55,152 nt of DNA. Source: an uncultured bacterium. Lineage in GTDB: Bacteria > Cyanobacteriota > Vampirovibrionia > Gastranaerophilales > Gastranaerophilaceae. Under the pieces are notes generated by a model. The model was not told the origin of the DNA. It did not search any database and worked only from the letters and a program-made list of their open reading frames with translations. Position numbers and translations under genes: made by a program. This document shows positions 7,214 through 15,437 of the stretch, piece after piece. The stretch is from NCBI GenBank assembly GCA_946622415.1, contig CAMOPX010000011.1, positions 1-55,152 of the forward strand, read 5' to 3'. Numbering within the stretch: the stretch's first letter is position 1; each line of letters opens with the position of its first letter.

Positions 7214-8481
7214 TGAAAAAATTTTATATAAAATCCTTAGGCTGTAAACAAAACCAACTCGAAGGTCAAATAATTAAAGATAAATTGTTATTATCAGGTT
7301 TTAAATCTGCAAAAAACATTAAAGATGCGGATATTTATATCTTGAATTCCTGTACCGTCACATCTCACGCTGATTCGCAAACAAATTATTTATTAAACCA
7401 TGCAAAAAAAGAAAGCCCGAATATTAAAACAATTTTAACGGGCTGTGTTGCGCAAACCATAAAAGAACATAAAAATTTTAACTATTCTATAGCTGATTTA
7501 ATCTTAGGTAACAGCGAAAAAATGAATATTGATAAATACATAAAAGAACTCTTTGATAAAAATGAAAAGGTTTTTGTTCAAAATATTTTTGATATAAAAG
7601 AATTTGAAAACGAGTTTTTATTATCGCCTGATTCCACCCGTGTCAGCATAAAAATACAAGACGGCTGCAACAACAGATGCAGCTACTGCATTATCCCTTA
7701 TGCGAGAGGAAATTCCCGCTCTAATTCAATCGAAAACATAATAAAACAAATTGAAACGGTAATTGAAAAAGGGATAAAAGAAATAGTATTAACAGGTATC
7801 CACATCGGTCAATGGGGAATGGAATTTAATAAAACTTTAATTGATTTATTGATTGAAATCGAAAAAACAAAAATCCCAAGATACCGCCTTGGTTCTTTAT
7901 ATGTAAATGAACTTGATGACAATACTCTCGATTTTTTAAAAAACTCTAAAAAATTCTGTCCGCATTTTCACTTATCGCTTCAATCCATGTGCGATAAAAC
8001 CTTAAAAAACATGAACAGATGTTATACTGTTCAAGAAGCCTTAAATGTTATCGATAAAATTCATAAAAATTTCAACCTTGCATACATAGGGTCAGATATT
8101 ATCGTAGGTTTCCCTTATGAAACGGATGAAGATTTTAATATTACATATAATAATCTGAAACGAGCAAAACTATCCTCAATCCACTGTTTTCCTTGTTCAA
8201 AAAGAGAAAATACCCCTGCATATTCAATGCCTCAAGTACAGGATAAAATTAAAACCAAAAGATGTAAAGAAATAATGGAATTATCAAAAATTTTACACAA
8301 AGAATTTTTAGATAAAAATAAAAATACCCTACAAGAAATTTTAATTGAAAGAAAATCACCAAAAACGGGTATGTATAGCGCAATTACAAGAAACTACATA
8401 AAAATTCACTTTAAAAGCGACGATAATAATTTAAGACATAATATAAAAACTGTTAATTTAGCAGACTTTGAATTAGAATAA
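7213..8481 (+). CDS. mtaB: t6A-tRNA 2-methylthiotransferase MtaB
   Basis: A radical SAM methylthiotransferase that converts t6A37 into ms2t6A37. Order of domains: N-terminal UPF0004 domain with three cysteines ([26 protein letters not shown]), then the radical SAM core with [15 protein letters not shown] near residue 150, then a TRAM-like C-terminus ([13 protein letters not shown]). The 422 residues fit MtaB better than MiaB, as do GCKQNQ and the missing long insert. It overlaps the upstream YrdC gene, so both steps of the same tRNA modification are co-translated. Confidence 0.94.
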   Translation: MKKFYIKSLGCKQNQLEGQIIKDKLLLSGFKSAKNIKDADIYILNSCTVTSHADSQTNYLLNHAKKESPNIKTILTGCVAQTIKEHKNFNYSIADLILGNSEKMNIDKYIKELFDKNEKVFVQNIFDIKEFENEFLLSPDSTRVSIKIQDGCNNRCSYCIIPYARGNSRSNSIENIIKQIETVIEKGIKEIVLTGIHIGQWGMEFNKTLIDLLIEIEKTKIPRYRLGSLYVNELDDNTLDFLKNSKKFCPHFHLSLQSMCDKTLKNMNRCYTVQEALNVIDKIHKNFNLAYIGSDIIVGFPYETDEDFNITYNNLKRAKLSSIHCFPCSKRENTPAYSMPQVQDKIKTKRCKEIMELSKILHKEFLDKNKNTLQEILIERKSPKTGMYSAITRNYIKIHFKSDDNNLRHNIKTVNLADFELE

Positions 8482-8510
8482 ATTTATACAAAACAAAAAA
8501 GGAATTAAAA

Positions 8511-9605
8511 ATGAAAAATATAGCTGTTTTAATGGGTGACGGTGTCGGAGTAGAAATACTTGAACAAACAATAAGAGTATTGGATAAAGTTTCTTCAATA
8601 TACAAATTGGATTTTAAATACCACTATACTCCCATAGGCGGAAACGCTTATGAAGAAACAGGAACACCGCTTCCAAATAAAACAATAGAAATAGCAAAAG
8701 CTTCAGATGCTGTTTTATTGGGCGCTGTCGGAGATTGGAAATACGATATTCTTCCGCCCGAATTAAGACCTGAAAAGGCGCTTTTAGGTATAAGGAAAAA
8801 ATTAAATTTATTTGCAAATCTTAGACCCGTTAAGGTTTTTGATGAATTGTTACATGCTTCACCTCTAAGACCTGAAATCGCACAAAATACAGACATAATG
8901 ATAGTAAGAGAACTTACAGGCGACGTCTATTTCGGTGAACCAAGAGGAATAGAAAGAAAAACCACACTCGATGGCAGAGAAATAAAAGTCGGTTTTAACA
9001 ACATGATTTATGATGAAGACGAAATAAGAAGAATTGCCCATGTTGCTTTTAAATCAGCACAAAAACGCAAAAAAAGAGTTTGCTGTGTTGATAAAGCAAA
9101 CGTTCTTGATGTTTCACGTTTGTTTAGAGAAATAACCGCAGAAGTTGCAAAAGAATATTCTGATGTTGAACTGTCATATATGTATGTTGATAATTGTGCA
9201 ATGCAACTTGTTCTCAACCCGAAACAGTTTGATGTAATATTAACAGGCAACATCTTTGGCGATATTTTATCCGATGAAGCCTCTACAATTTGCGGTTCTT
9301 TGGGAATGCTTCCATCAGCATCATTATCCGACGGAAACACTCCGTTTTTATATGAACCAATCCACGGCTCTGCGCCCGATTTAAAAGGTAAAAACGTAGT
9401 TAACCCAATAGCAACAATATTGTCTGCCGCTATGATGTTAAATTATTCTTTTGACAACAAATTGGCTGCCGATAATATCACAAGAGCAATCAAAGAAACT
9501 CTTAAAGAAGGCTACAGAACGAGAGATATTTTCAATAAAGAAAACGGGGATGAACTCGTTACCACTTCAAAAATTACGGATGTAATTATTGATAAGATAA
9601 GATAA
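8511..9605 (+). CDS. leuB: 3-isopropylmalate dehydrogenase
   Basis: An NAD-dependent oxidative decarboxylase of the leucine pathway, 364 residues. Recognisable blocks: [18 protein letters not shown] at the start, [92 protein letters not shown] and the NAD-site signature [13 protein letters not shown]. The [12 protein letters not shown] and GLR-type substrate loop favour LeuB over isocitrate or tartrate dehydrogenase. It follows mtaB by 29 bp with its own AAAGGAATT site. No leuACD genes are in view. Confidence 0.95.
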   Translation: MKNIAVLMGDGVGVEILEQTIRVLDKVSSIYKLDFKYHYTPIGGNAYEETGTPLPNKTIEIAKASDAVLLGAVGDWKYDILPPELRPEKALLGIRKKLNLFANLRPVKVFDELLHASPLRPEIAQNTDIMIVRELTGDVYFGEPRGIERKTTLDGREIKVGFNNMIYDEDEIRRIAHVAFKSAQKRKKRVCCVDKANVLDVSRLFREITAEVAKEYSDVELSYMYVDNCAMQLVLNPKQFDVILTGNIFGDILSDEASTICGSLGMLPSASLSDGNTPFLYEPIHGSAPDLKGKNVVNPIATILSAAMMLNYSFDNKLAADNITRAIKETLKEGYRTRDIFNKENGDELVTTSKITDVIIDKIR

Positions 9606-9692
9606 TCAAAATACTGCTATCAAAATTTATCTGTTAGCTATAAAATAATAAAGCGCACGTTTAAATTTTGTGTTAGAATTATTATAAAACAG

Positions 9693-9711
9693 TATAATTT
9701 TTGAGGAAGAT
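9693..9711 (+). promoter_or_regulatory. thrS -10 box and short leader
   Basis: TATAAT at 9693-9698 lies 14 bases before the thrS ATG at 9712, with GAGGAAG as ribosome-binding site. The leader is too short to hold a T-box or an operator-mimic stem, so none of the classical ThrRS autoregulation devices is present. Confidence 0.45.
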
Positions 9712-11493
9712 ATGAAAAATAATAACGAAAGACTGCATACAATCAGACACTCATGCTCGCATATTATGGCACAGGCAGTACAAAAACTCTATCCGCAAGC
9801 AAAGCTTGCGATTGGTCCCGCTATCGAAAACGGTTTTTATTATGATTTTGATATAGAAGGCGTTACTTTGTCCGATGAAAATTTAAAAGAAATCGAAAAA
9901 GTAATGAAAAAGCTTATTGCGGGAAATTTAACATTTGAAAAATACGTTATTCCTGATGTAGAAGCCCAAATAAAAGAATTCAAAGAACAAGGCGAAATAT
10001 ATAAAGCAGAATTGTTGGAAGAACACAAAAACGACAATCCGACATTGTATTTGACAAAAGATAAAGACGGAAACGTATTGTTTAATGACCTTTGCTCAGG
10101 ACCTCACATAGAATCAACAAAAGAAATTAAAGCATTCAAATTAATGTCTGTTGCAGGAGCATATTGGAGAGGAAATGAAAAAAACAAAATGCTTCAAAGA
10201 ATCTATGCAACTGCATTTGAAACTAAAGAAGAATTAGATGCTTATATAAACCAACTGGAAGAAGCAAAACGCAGAGACCACAGAAAACTCGGAACGCAAT
10301 TAGATTTATTTTCCGTTAGAGATGAAATCGGTGGCGGTCTGGTTCTTTGGCACCCGAATCTATATACAGTAAGAGAAGAAATAGAAAACTACTGGAGAAG
10401 CGAACACAGAAAAAGAGGCTATGTTATTGTTCAAACTCCGCAATTAGCAAAATCAAAATTGTGGGAATTATCCGGTCACATTGACCACTATAAAGAAAAT
10501 ATGTTCTTTATCCAAAAAGAAGATGAAAATGATGAACAATACATTGTTAAGCCAATGAATTGTCCTTTCCATATTTTAATTTATCAATCTCAACGTCATT
10601 CATACCGTGATTTGCCGCTTCGTATGGCAGAACTCGGTACTGTATATCGTCGTGAAAAATCAGGTGCTTTATCGGGTCTTACTCGTGTGCAAGGCTTTAC
10701 GCAAGATGATGCGCATATTTTCTGCACACCCGAACAATTGGTTTCAGAAATCAATGAAATTATTGATTTTGTGGCAGATACCATGAAAATCTTTAAAATG
10801 GATTTTGAAGTTGAATTATCAACACGACCCGAAAGTTATGTCGGCGACCTTAAAAACTGGGAATTAGCAGAAGCCGGTTTAAGAGAAGCAATGGATAAAC
10901 GCGGCATGAAATATGAAATCAATGAAGGCGACGGAGCCTTTTACGGACCAAAAATTGATTTCAAGGTAAAAGACGCAATCGGCAGAACTTGGCAATGCGC
11001 GACTATTCAACTTGATTTCAATTTGCCCGAACGTTTTGAAATAAAATACCAAGATAAAGACGGCGCCTTAAAAACTCCTGTTATGCTCCATAGGGTAATT
11101 TTCGGCTCAATGGAAAGATTCCACGGAATTTTAATAGAACATTATGCGGGCGCATTCCCGACTTGGCTTGCACCGCATCAAGTTGCACTTGTTCCTATTT
11201 CAAGTGAAAAACATAACGATTATCTTGAAAATGTCTATAAGAAATTAAGAGAAAACAATATAAGAGTAATCTTTGAAGATAAATCGGAATCAATGAACTA
11301 CAGAATCCGTGATTATCTGCAAAACAAAAAAGTTCCCTACGTTCTTGTCGCAGGTGATAAAGAAGTTGAAGCCAATACTGTTGCAATCAGAAAACGTGGT
11401 GTCGGACAAATCGGTGTAATGTCCGTTGATGAATTTATTGAAAAAATCAAAGAAGAAATAAATTCAAAAGGTGCTGTAGAAATAAAAGAATAG
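9712..11493 (+). CDS. thrS: Threonyl-tRNA synthetase lacking the TGS domain
   Basis: Class II synthetase charging tRNA-Thr. The 593-residue protein starts directly with the editing domain: RHSCSHIMAQAVQKLYPQAK (H-x3-H at residues 11-15), later CSGPHIESTKEIKAFKLMS with the Cys and His that complete the editing zinc site. The catalytic core contains the zinc-binding KPMNCPFHILIYQS, motif 2 RREKSGALSGLTRVQGFTQDDAH and motif 3 LHRVIFGSMERFHGILIEH. The HGTP anticodon domain follows. The N-terminal TGS domain of E. coli ThrRS (about 642 residues) is absent, as in some other bacteria. The start is fixed by GAGGAAG and a -10 box immediately upstream. Confidence 0.97.
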   Translation: MKNNNERLHTIRHSCSHIMAQAVQKLYPQAKLAIGPAIENGFYYDFDIEGVTLSDENLKEIEKVMKKLIAGNLTFEKYVIPDVEAQIKEFKEQGEIYKAELLEEHKNDNPTLYLTKDKDGNVLFNDLCSGPHIESTKEIKAFKLMSVAGAYWRGNEKNKMLQRIYATAFETKEELDAYINQLEEAKRRDHRKLGTQLDLFSVRDEIGGGLVLWHPNLYTVREEIENYWRSEHRKRGYVIVQTPQLAKSKLWELSGHIDHYKENMFFIQKEDENDEQYIVKPMNCPFHILIYQSQRHSYRDLPLRMAELGTVYRREKSGALSGLTRVQGFTQDDAHIFCTPEQLVSEINEIIDFVADTMKIFKMDFEVELSTRPESYVGDLKNWELAEAGLREAMDKRGMKYEINEGDGAFYGPKIDFKVKDAIGRTWQCATIQLDFNLPERFEIKYQDKDGALKTPVMLHRVIFGSMERFHGILIEHYAGAFPTWLAPHQVALVPISSEKHNDYLENVYKKLRENNIRVIFEDKSESMNYRIRDYLQNKKVPYVLVAGDKEVEANTVAIRKRGVGQIGVMSVDEFIEKIKEEINSKGAVEIKE

Positions 11494-11502
11494 GAGAGAG
11501 TT

Positions 11503-11673
11503 ATGGACGGAAGAAAAATATTATTAATAATAATTATTGCGGTTGCAGGGTATTTTTTCTTTAAAAACTTCGATTTTCAAACTATGACATTAAAAACAAG
11601 CGATGAATTGATTAAGTACGAAGGCGGAACAACTCAGCAATCAGAACTGCATGAAGCAGCAAAACAATTATAG
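11503..11673 (+). CDS. Small single-span membrane protein (56 aa)
   Basis: ATG at 11503 is preceded by GGAGAGAG, nine bases after the thrS stop. The 56 codons encode MDGRKILLIIIIAVAGYFFF, one membrane span, then a short polar tail ending SELHEAAKQL. The close spacing and shared terminator downstream support co-transcription with thrS. The family is unknown. Confidence 0.65.
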   Translation: MDGRKILLIIIIAVAGYFFFKNFDFQTMTLKTSDELIKYEGGTTQQSELHEAAKQL

Positions 11674-11683
11674 AAATAAAATA

Positions 11684-11719
11684 AAACTGTCATTTTTCAA
11701 CGAAATGGCAGTTTTTTTA
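11684..11719 (+). terminator. Rho-independent terminator of thrS operon
   Basis: AAACTGTCATTT...AAATGGCAGTTTTTTT forms a stem with a T-run, closing the thrS transcript just before the convergent RNase P RNA terminator. Confidence 0.85.
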
Positions 11720-11735
11720 TCTTTAAATAAGCATT

Positions 11736-11760
11736 AAAAAACTGCCTATTTCTAGGCAGA
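11736..11760 (-). terminator. Terminator of RNase P RNA
   Basis: Read on the minus strand, CTGCCTAGAAATAGGCAG is followed by TTTTTT immediately after the mature 3' end of the RNase P RNA. Confidence 0.85.
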
Positions 11761-12526
11761 AAGTCGGTTATAAGCCGAGTTCCGTATTAAGATGATTATC
11801 TGTCTAATGCGTTTTGTCTTGCAATTTTCAAAAATGAAAACGGAAATAGCACCTTTTGCAAATTCAAACTTGCAGCCTGTCGGGGTTTACCTGTCCTGAT
11901 ATTTCACAATATCAGCCGGTGGGCTCTTACCCCACCGTTGCACAATCGCTGGCACGAAACACAACATTTTGTTTTGTTCCGCACAGCATTCTTCTTTCGC
12001 CTGTGGGTATTTCGGTAGGCTAAGCTAAGACGCTTAGCACCTCAATTATCCTACGGCGAATTTCTAATGTCTGCACAAAACAAAATTGAACATTTTGTTT
12101 TGTTCCGCACAGCATTCTTCTTTTCTGTGGCACTTTCCTCGCCCTCACGGACACTTAGATTTCCTAAGCAAACTGCTATTTTGGCTGCCCGGACTTTCCT
12201 CATACCCTTTATCGAACGAGCCTAGCCGGACTCGGCTTGGCAAGTGAAGATAAAGGCATAGGTGCAATCGCACTTCGCAATGCTTTAGCTGTTGCAACTT
12301 TAGTTGCATACAGATAAAGTAGTCCTGCGGACACTTCTGCCCTCGTCATCGCTCGTTAAGTGCTTGCGCACTAAACTCGCTCGACTCTCGACAGTACGGC
12401 TACGTGCTGTCGGCAAAGCTCATCGCTTTCCCGTTCGCACTTCGCACACTTCTGCCCTCGTCATCGCTCGTTAAGTGCTTGCGCACTAAACTCGCTCGAC
12501 TCGGGTACGCAATCATCAGCCGACTT
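11761..12526 (-). ncRNA. rnpB: RNase P RNA, type A, greatly expanded
   Basis: This is the catalytic RNA that matures tRNA 5' ends. On the minus strand the universal blocks are all present: P4 5' strand GAGGAAAGTCCGGGC (about 12205), GTGCCACAGAAA, GGTGGGGTAAGAGCCCACC, GGTAAACCCC, AGACAGATAATCATC and the 3' GGCTTATAACCGACTT. P1 pairs AAGTCGG with CCGACTT, and P2 pairs GATGATT with AATCATC. The RNA is 766 nt against about 377 in E. coli. Extra length lies in P3, which is about 290 nt and is still closed by TACCC/GGGTA. It holds two identical 57-nt copies of a repeat also found at 27.4 kb. A 35-nt internal duplication accounts for more (11963-11997 and 12089-12123). It covers the gene-free stretch 11674-12568. 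Confidence 0.95.
12331..12502 (-). repeat. Two family-1 repeat copies inside P3 of the RNase P RNA
   Basis: The 57-nt sequences at 12331-12387 and 12446-12502 are identical and in the same orientation, 115 nt apart. On the minus strand they read GAGTCGAGCGAG, TTTA, stem GTGC-GCAA-GCAC, TTAACGAGCGATGACGAGG, GCAGAAGTGT. The first copy continues with CGAACGGG, stem AAAGC-GATGA-GCTTT and GCCGACAG. The same order of conserved words and variable stems appears in the 27.4-28.2 kb array. Confidence 0.8.
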
Positions 12527-12568
12527 TTTTATCAATTTACGGTTCTTTTGGCAATATTATAATACAAA

Positions 12569-13336
12569 CTATTCAATTTTTGGAATAGCAACACTGCCGC
12601 GAACATCTTTTCTTGCACCGGTCGTTTCAAACAAAGACCTTGATAAATCTTCTTCAGAGTCCGCCGTCATAAATTTTCCTCTTGTCATTAAAGCAGTGCA
12701 ACGAAGCTGGTTGTTTGCTTCAGCATCATGGATATCAAATGCAATCACATCAACCTTAATATCGTCTCTATCCTTCATTAAATTTATAACATATGTGCAA
12801 GGGCTTTCGTCACAATTTTCGCCGCCATCGGTTAACAAAATGATATGTTTCTTTTCCGCAATCCCTGCAAAATCATGATTTATTGCTTGTTTTAGAGAAT
12901 ATGTAATAGGTGTCCAACCTGTAGCATAAGAAGAATATAAATTATTCATTATACTTTGATGATTGTTATACCCTAAAGGCACCTTTATGGATGAAGCCTG
13001 ACAGCCTTGCAAATATGTAAAACCTGCCTTGTGACCATAGATTCTCAATCCCGTTTTAATATTTGGCGGAATCTTGGGTAAAATTTCCGCAAGCGTTGCT
13101 CTTGCCATATCGAGTTTTGTTTTTCCGTTTATTGTATCGTTCATTGAATTAGAAAAATCGACTATAAAAAGAATATTAGTATCTTTTGATTCTTCTGAAA
13201 CAGTTTTAGAAAGTTTGGATAAGTTGGAAGGTGTATATATGCTGTAGTCATAATTTGATGCAACAGATACTTTTGATCCAAATAAAACTGAAATCAAACC
13301 CAAAAATAAAGAAGAAATCAAAAAACGTTTTAACAT
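12569..13336 (-). CDS. Secreted von Willebrand factor A domain protein
   Basis: A 255-residue exported protein. Residues 1-26 form a signal peptide (MLKRFLISSLFLGLISVLFG) with cleavage near VASN. The rest is a vWA domain with a complete metal-ion-dependent adhesion site: DFSNSMN (DxSxS) at about 59-65, the Thr in GWTPITYSL, and the Asp in LLTDGGENCDES. Four cysteines suggest disulfides (CQAS, CDESPC, LRC). The role is probably protein or ligand binding at the cell surface. It stands alone between the RNase P RNA and dCMP deaminase. Confidence 0.85.
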   Translation of the reverse strand: MLKRFLISSLFLGLISVLFGSKVSVASNYDYSIYTPSNLSKLSKTVSEESKDTNILFIVDFSNSMNDTINGKTKLDMARATLAEILPKIPPNIKTGLRIYGHKAGFTYLQGCQASSIKVPLGYNNHQSIMNNLYSSYATGWTPITYSLKQAINHDFAGIAEKKHIILLTDGGENCDESPCTYVINLMKDRDDIKVDVIAFDIHDAEANNQLRCTALMTRGKFMTADSEEDLSRSLFETTGARKDVRGSVAIPKIE

Positions 13337-13377
13337 ATAAATAACCTACATTAAATTTTTCTATTTTAAAATAACCT

Positions 13378-13854
13378 TTAGCATACCGTGGCTACTGTCG
13401 TATCAGACAATTCTTTTTTTAATTCATCAGCAGTTACTACAACAACAGGAGTTGACTCATCTTTTTTTAAATATATTGTTTCAATTCCCGCTTGAACAAT
13501 AAAACGTTTGCACAATATACAAATAAAATTATGGCCGTATATGTACAAATCCGACCCCATGCATCTGTCTTGCCCCGCTTGAATAATAGCGTTTTGTTCG
13601 GCATGGATGCTTCTGCATGTTTCATACATTGTACCTGATTGAATATTATTTTTAATTCTGTAGCATTCTCCCATCTCTAAACAGGAAAGAACTTTTGAGG
13701 GTGTACCGTTATAACCTGTTGCTTTAATTTTTTTGTCTTTTCCGACAACAACTGCTCCGACTTGCGCTCTTAAACAAGTAGAACGCTTTGAAACAGTTTT
13801 TGCAATTTCAAGAAAATATTCATTCCAGTCAATTCTTTGTTTAATTTCATTCAT
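13378..13854 (-). CDS. dCMP deaminase family protein
   Basis: A zinc-dependent deaminase, 158 residues, most similar to deoxycytidylate deaminase, which makes dUMP for thymidylate synthesis. Zinc and catalytic motifs: HAEQNAIIQAG near residue 84 (His plus proton-shuttle Glu) and CILCKRFIVQAG near 112. The usual Pro before the CxxC is replaced by Ile. The N-terminal WNEYFLEIAKTVSKRSTC and GAVVVGKDKKIKATGYNG match dCMP deaminases and ComEB. The 42-bp gap to the vWA gene contains no obvious promoter. Confidence 0.88.
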   Translation of the reverse strand: MNEIKQRIDWNEYFLEIAKTVSKRSTCLRAQVGAVVVGKDKKIKATGYNGTPSKVLSCLEMGECYRIKNNIQSGTMYETCRSIHAEQNAIIQAGQDRCMGSDLYIYGHNFICILCKRFIVQAGIETIYLKKDESTPVVVVTADELKKELSDTTVATVC

Positions 13855-13893
13855 AAATAATACTCCAACGGCAATATTTTAACACAAATCAAT

Positions 13894-13919
13894 AAAAAAA
13901 TGGGCATGCCCATTTTTTT
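13894..13919. promoter_or_regulatory. Perfect 26-bp palindrome between divergent genes
   Basis: AAAAAAATGGGC followed by its exact complement (13894-13919) lies between the dCMP deaminase and yggS starts. It has the shape of a bidirectional terminator but is not downstream of any gene. It could be an attenuator in a long yggS leader or an operator. A second looser repeat CATGTC...GACATG follows near 13970-13996. Confidence 0.45.
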
Positions 13920-14123
13920 ATGAAAACTAATAATATTAAGAAATATTACTAAAATTTTAAAAAATATTAACATGTCAAAACATGCACCATGACATGATTT
14001 GAGCATGATTTTAAAAATCGGAAAATTCAATAAAACGAATTATTTGCAGGGTAAAAAAAATATTTTATAATAAAGGAGTGGGTTAAATACCGGCAGAAAT
14101 GAGGAGTAATAGAAGGCTTTTAA

Positions 14124-14768
14124 ATGACTGTTAAAGATAATTTAAATAGAATTTTAAAAGACACAAAAAATTACAACTCAAAAATAATCGCAGTAACAAA
14201 ATACTACGGTGTAGATAAAATGATAGAGGCTTATAATGCGGGTTTGAGGGATTTTGCAGAAAGCAAAGTGCTTGATGCGGTTGCAAAAATCGGCAAAATA
14301 GACGATACGATAAAATCGCAATCGTTATATCATTTTATTGGTCATTTACAGACAAACAAAGTCAAACACGCAGTCGGTGCTTTTGACTATATACAATCGG
14401 TAGACAGTTTAAAAGTAGCAGAGTGTATTGACCATGAGGCAAACAAAAAAGGTATTGTTCAAAAAATATTAATCCAAGTTAATAATGCACGGGAGCCTCA
14501 GAAGTATGGAATTGAACCTTGTAATCTTGAAAATTTAATTAACAAAATCTCAACGATGAAAAATGTAGAATTAACAGGTTTAATGAATATTGCGCCGTTG
14601 ACAGATGATGTTAAAGAAATAGACAGACTGTTTTCAGAAATGAAAAAGCTTCAAGAGCAATATAATTTAAAAGAGCTTTCAATGGGAATGAGTCACGATT
14701 ACAAAATTGCACTTGAAAACGGTGCAACAATGATAAGATTAGGCAGAATATTATTCGAAAATATTTAA
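14124..14768 (+). CDS. yggS: YggS-family PLP-binding protein (PLP homeostasis)
   Basis: A fold-type III pyridoxal-phosphate protein involved in B6 and amino-acid homeostasis, without known catalysis. The PLP lysine is in IIAVTKYYGVD (about residue 27). Other family blocks: FAESKVLDA (usually GENRVQE), HFIGHLQTNKVK, LIQVNNAREPQKYGI, LTGLMNIAP and LSMGMSHDYKIALENGATMIRLG. Two residues of the usual GENY/Q signature are altered. It is 11 bp upstream of sepF, the same pairing seen in cyanobacteria and Firmicutes. An 11-codon ORF (ATG 14099) overlaps its start and may be a leader peptide or chance. Confidence 0.92.
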   Translation: MTVKDNLNRILKDTKNYNSKIIAVTKYYGVDKMIEAYNAGLRDFAESKVLDAVAKIGKIDDTIKSQSLYHFIGHLQTNKVKHAVGAFDYIQSVDSLKVAECIDHEANKKGIVQKILIQVNNAREPQKYGIEPCNLENLINKISTMKNVELTGLMNIAPLTDDVKEIDRLFSEMKKLQEQYNLKELSMGMSHDYKIALENGATMIRLGRILFENI

Positions 14769-14778
14769 AGGAGAAAAG

Positions 14779-15285
14779 ATGGCACTTTCAGAAAAAATTA
14801 AGGAAATTATAGGCGACTTGGTTGGTTCCTTAAATCCTATGGGTCCCGATGACGAAGTCTATGAACCGGATGAATTGGATAATGCATACGGTCCTGAATT
14901 TCCGACAAAAGACAACGCCGCATTAGATCCGGTGTTCAAAGAAACAAATCCGATTAGAAAAAATCGTCCGAACATCAGAGTTTTACCTCAACCAAAAGCA
15001 GGTGCTAATGAAATCGTTGTTATTGAACCAAAAGCATACAATGAATCTATTTCTATTGTAGAAGCACTGAAAGACAAAAAGACAGTAATTTTAAATTTGC
15101 AACTTTTAGACAGAGAGCAATCACAACGTATCGTTGACTTTTTATGCGGATGTACGCACGCATTAAACGGCGGTCAAAAGAAAGTCGGCGAAAACGTATT
15201 CATCTTTACTCCGTCAAACACAAGCATCTCTCAAGAATTTGTTAATTCTAAATTATCATCAGATGCTATGTGGACAAAATCATAA
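14779..15285 (+). CDS. sepF: Cell division protein SepF
   Basis: SepF polymerises into rings that tether and align FtsZ at the septum. The 168 residues contain an N-terminal amphipathic helix (ALSEKIKEIIGDLVGSL), an acidic linker (DDEVYEPDELD), and the C-terminal SepF core (IVVIEPKAYNESISIVEAL, VILNLQLLDREQSQRIVDFLCG and NVFIFTPSN). The glycine before the dimerisation helix is present (FLCGCTHALNGG). AAAGGAGAAAAG gives the ribosome-binding site. It lies directly after yggS and ends at a terminator. Confidence 0.95.
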   Translation: MALSEKIKEIIGDLVGSLNPMGPDDEVYEPDELDNAYGPEFPTKDNAALDPVFKETNPIRKNRPNIRVLPQPKAGANEIVVIEPKAYNESISIVEALKDKKTVILNLQLLDREQSQRIVDFLCGCTHALNGGQKKVGENVFIFTPSNTSISQEFVNSKLSSDAMWTKS

Positions 15286-15384
15286 ACGATTGCCAAAAGA
15301 AAGTGTCAAAAATTAAAATTTAACAATACAAGAACAAATACGTGAATGGATTGTTCTTGGTATTATGGAGAATAGAGAGTTAAA

Positions 15385-15415
15385 TAAGGTGTTTTTTAAA
15401 ACACCTTTTTATTTT
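15385..15415. terminator. Bidirectional terminator between sepF and LUD gene
   Basis: AAGGTGTTTT followed by AAAACACCTTTTTATTTT is a near-perfect stem with T-rich tails on both sides, serving convergent sepF and the LUD-domain gene. Confidence 0.8.
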
Positions 15416-15437
15416 GCAATTTTTTTAAAAAATTAAC

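Noticed and set aside
9606-9711. T-box riboswitch upstream of thrS
   Set aside because: Only 106 bp are available, no T-box core sequence or terminator is seen, and the -10 box is 14 bases from the ATG.
14099-14134. 11-codon leader peptide overlapping the yggS start
   Set aside because: It is short, lacks regulatory codon runs or an attenuator hairpin directly after it, and easily arises by chance.
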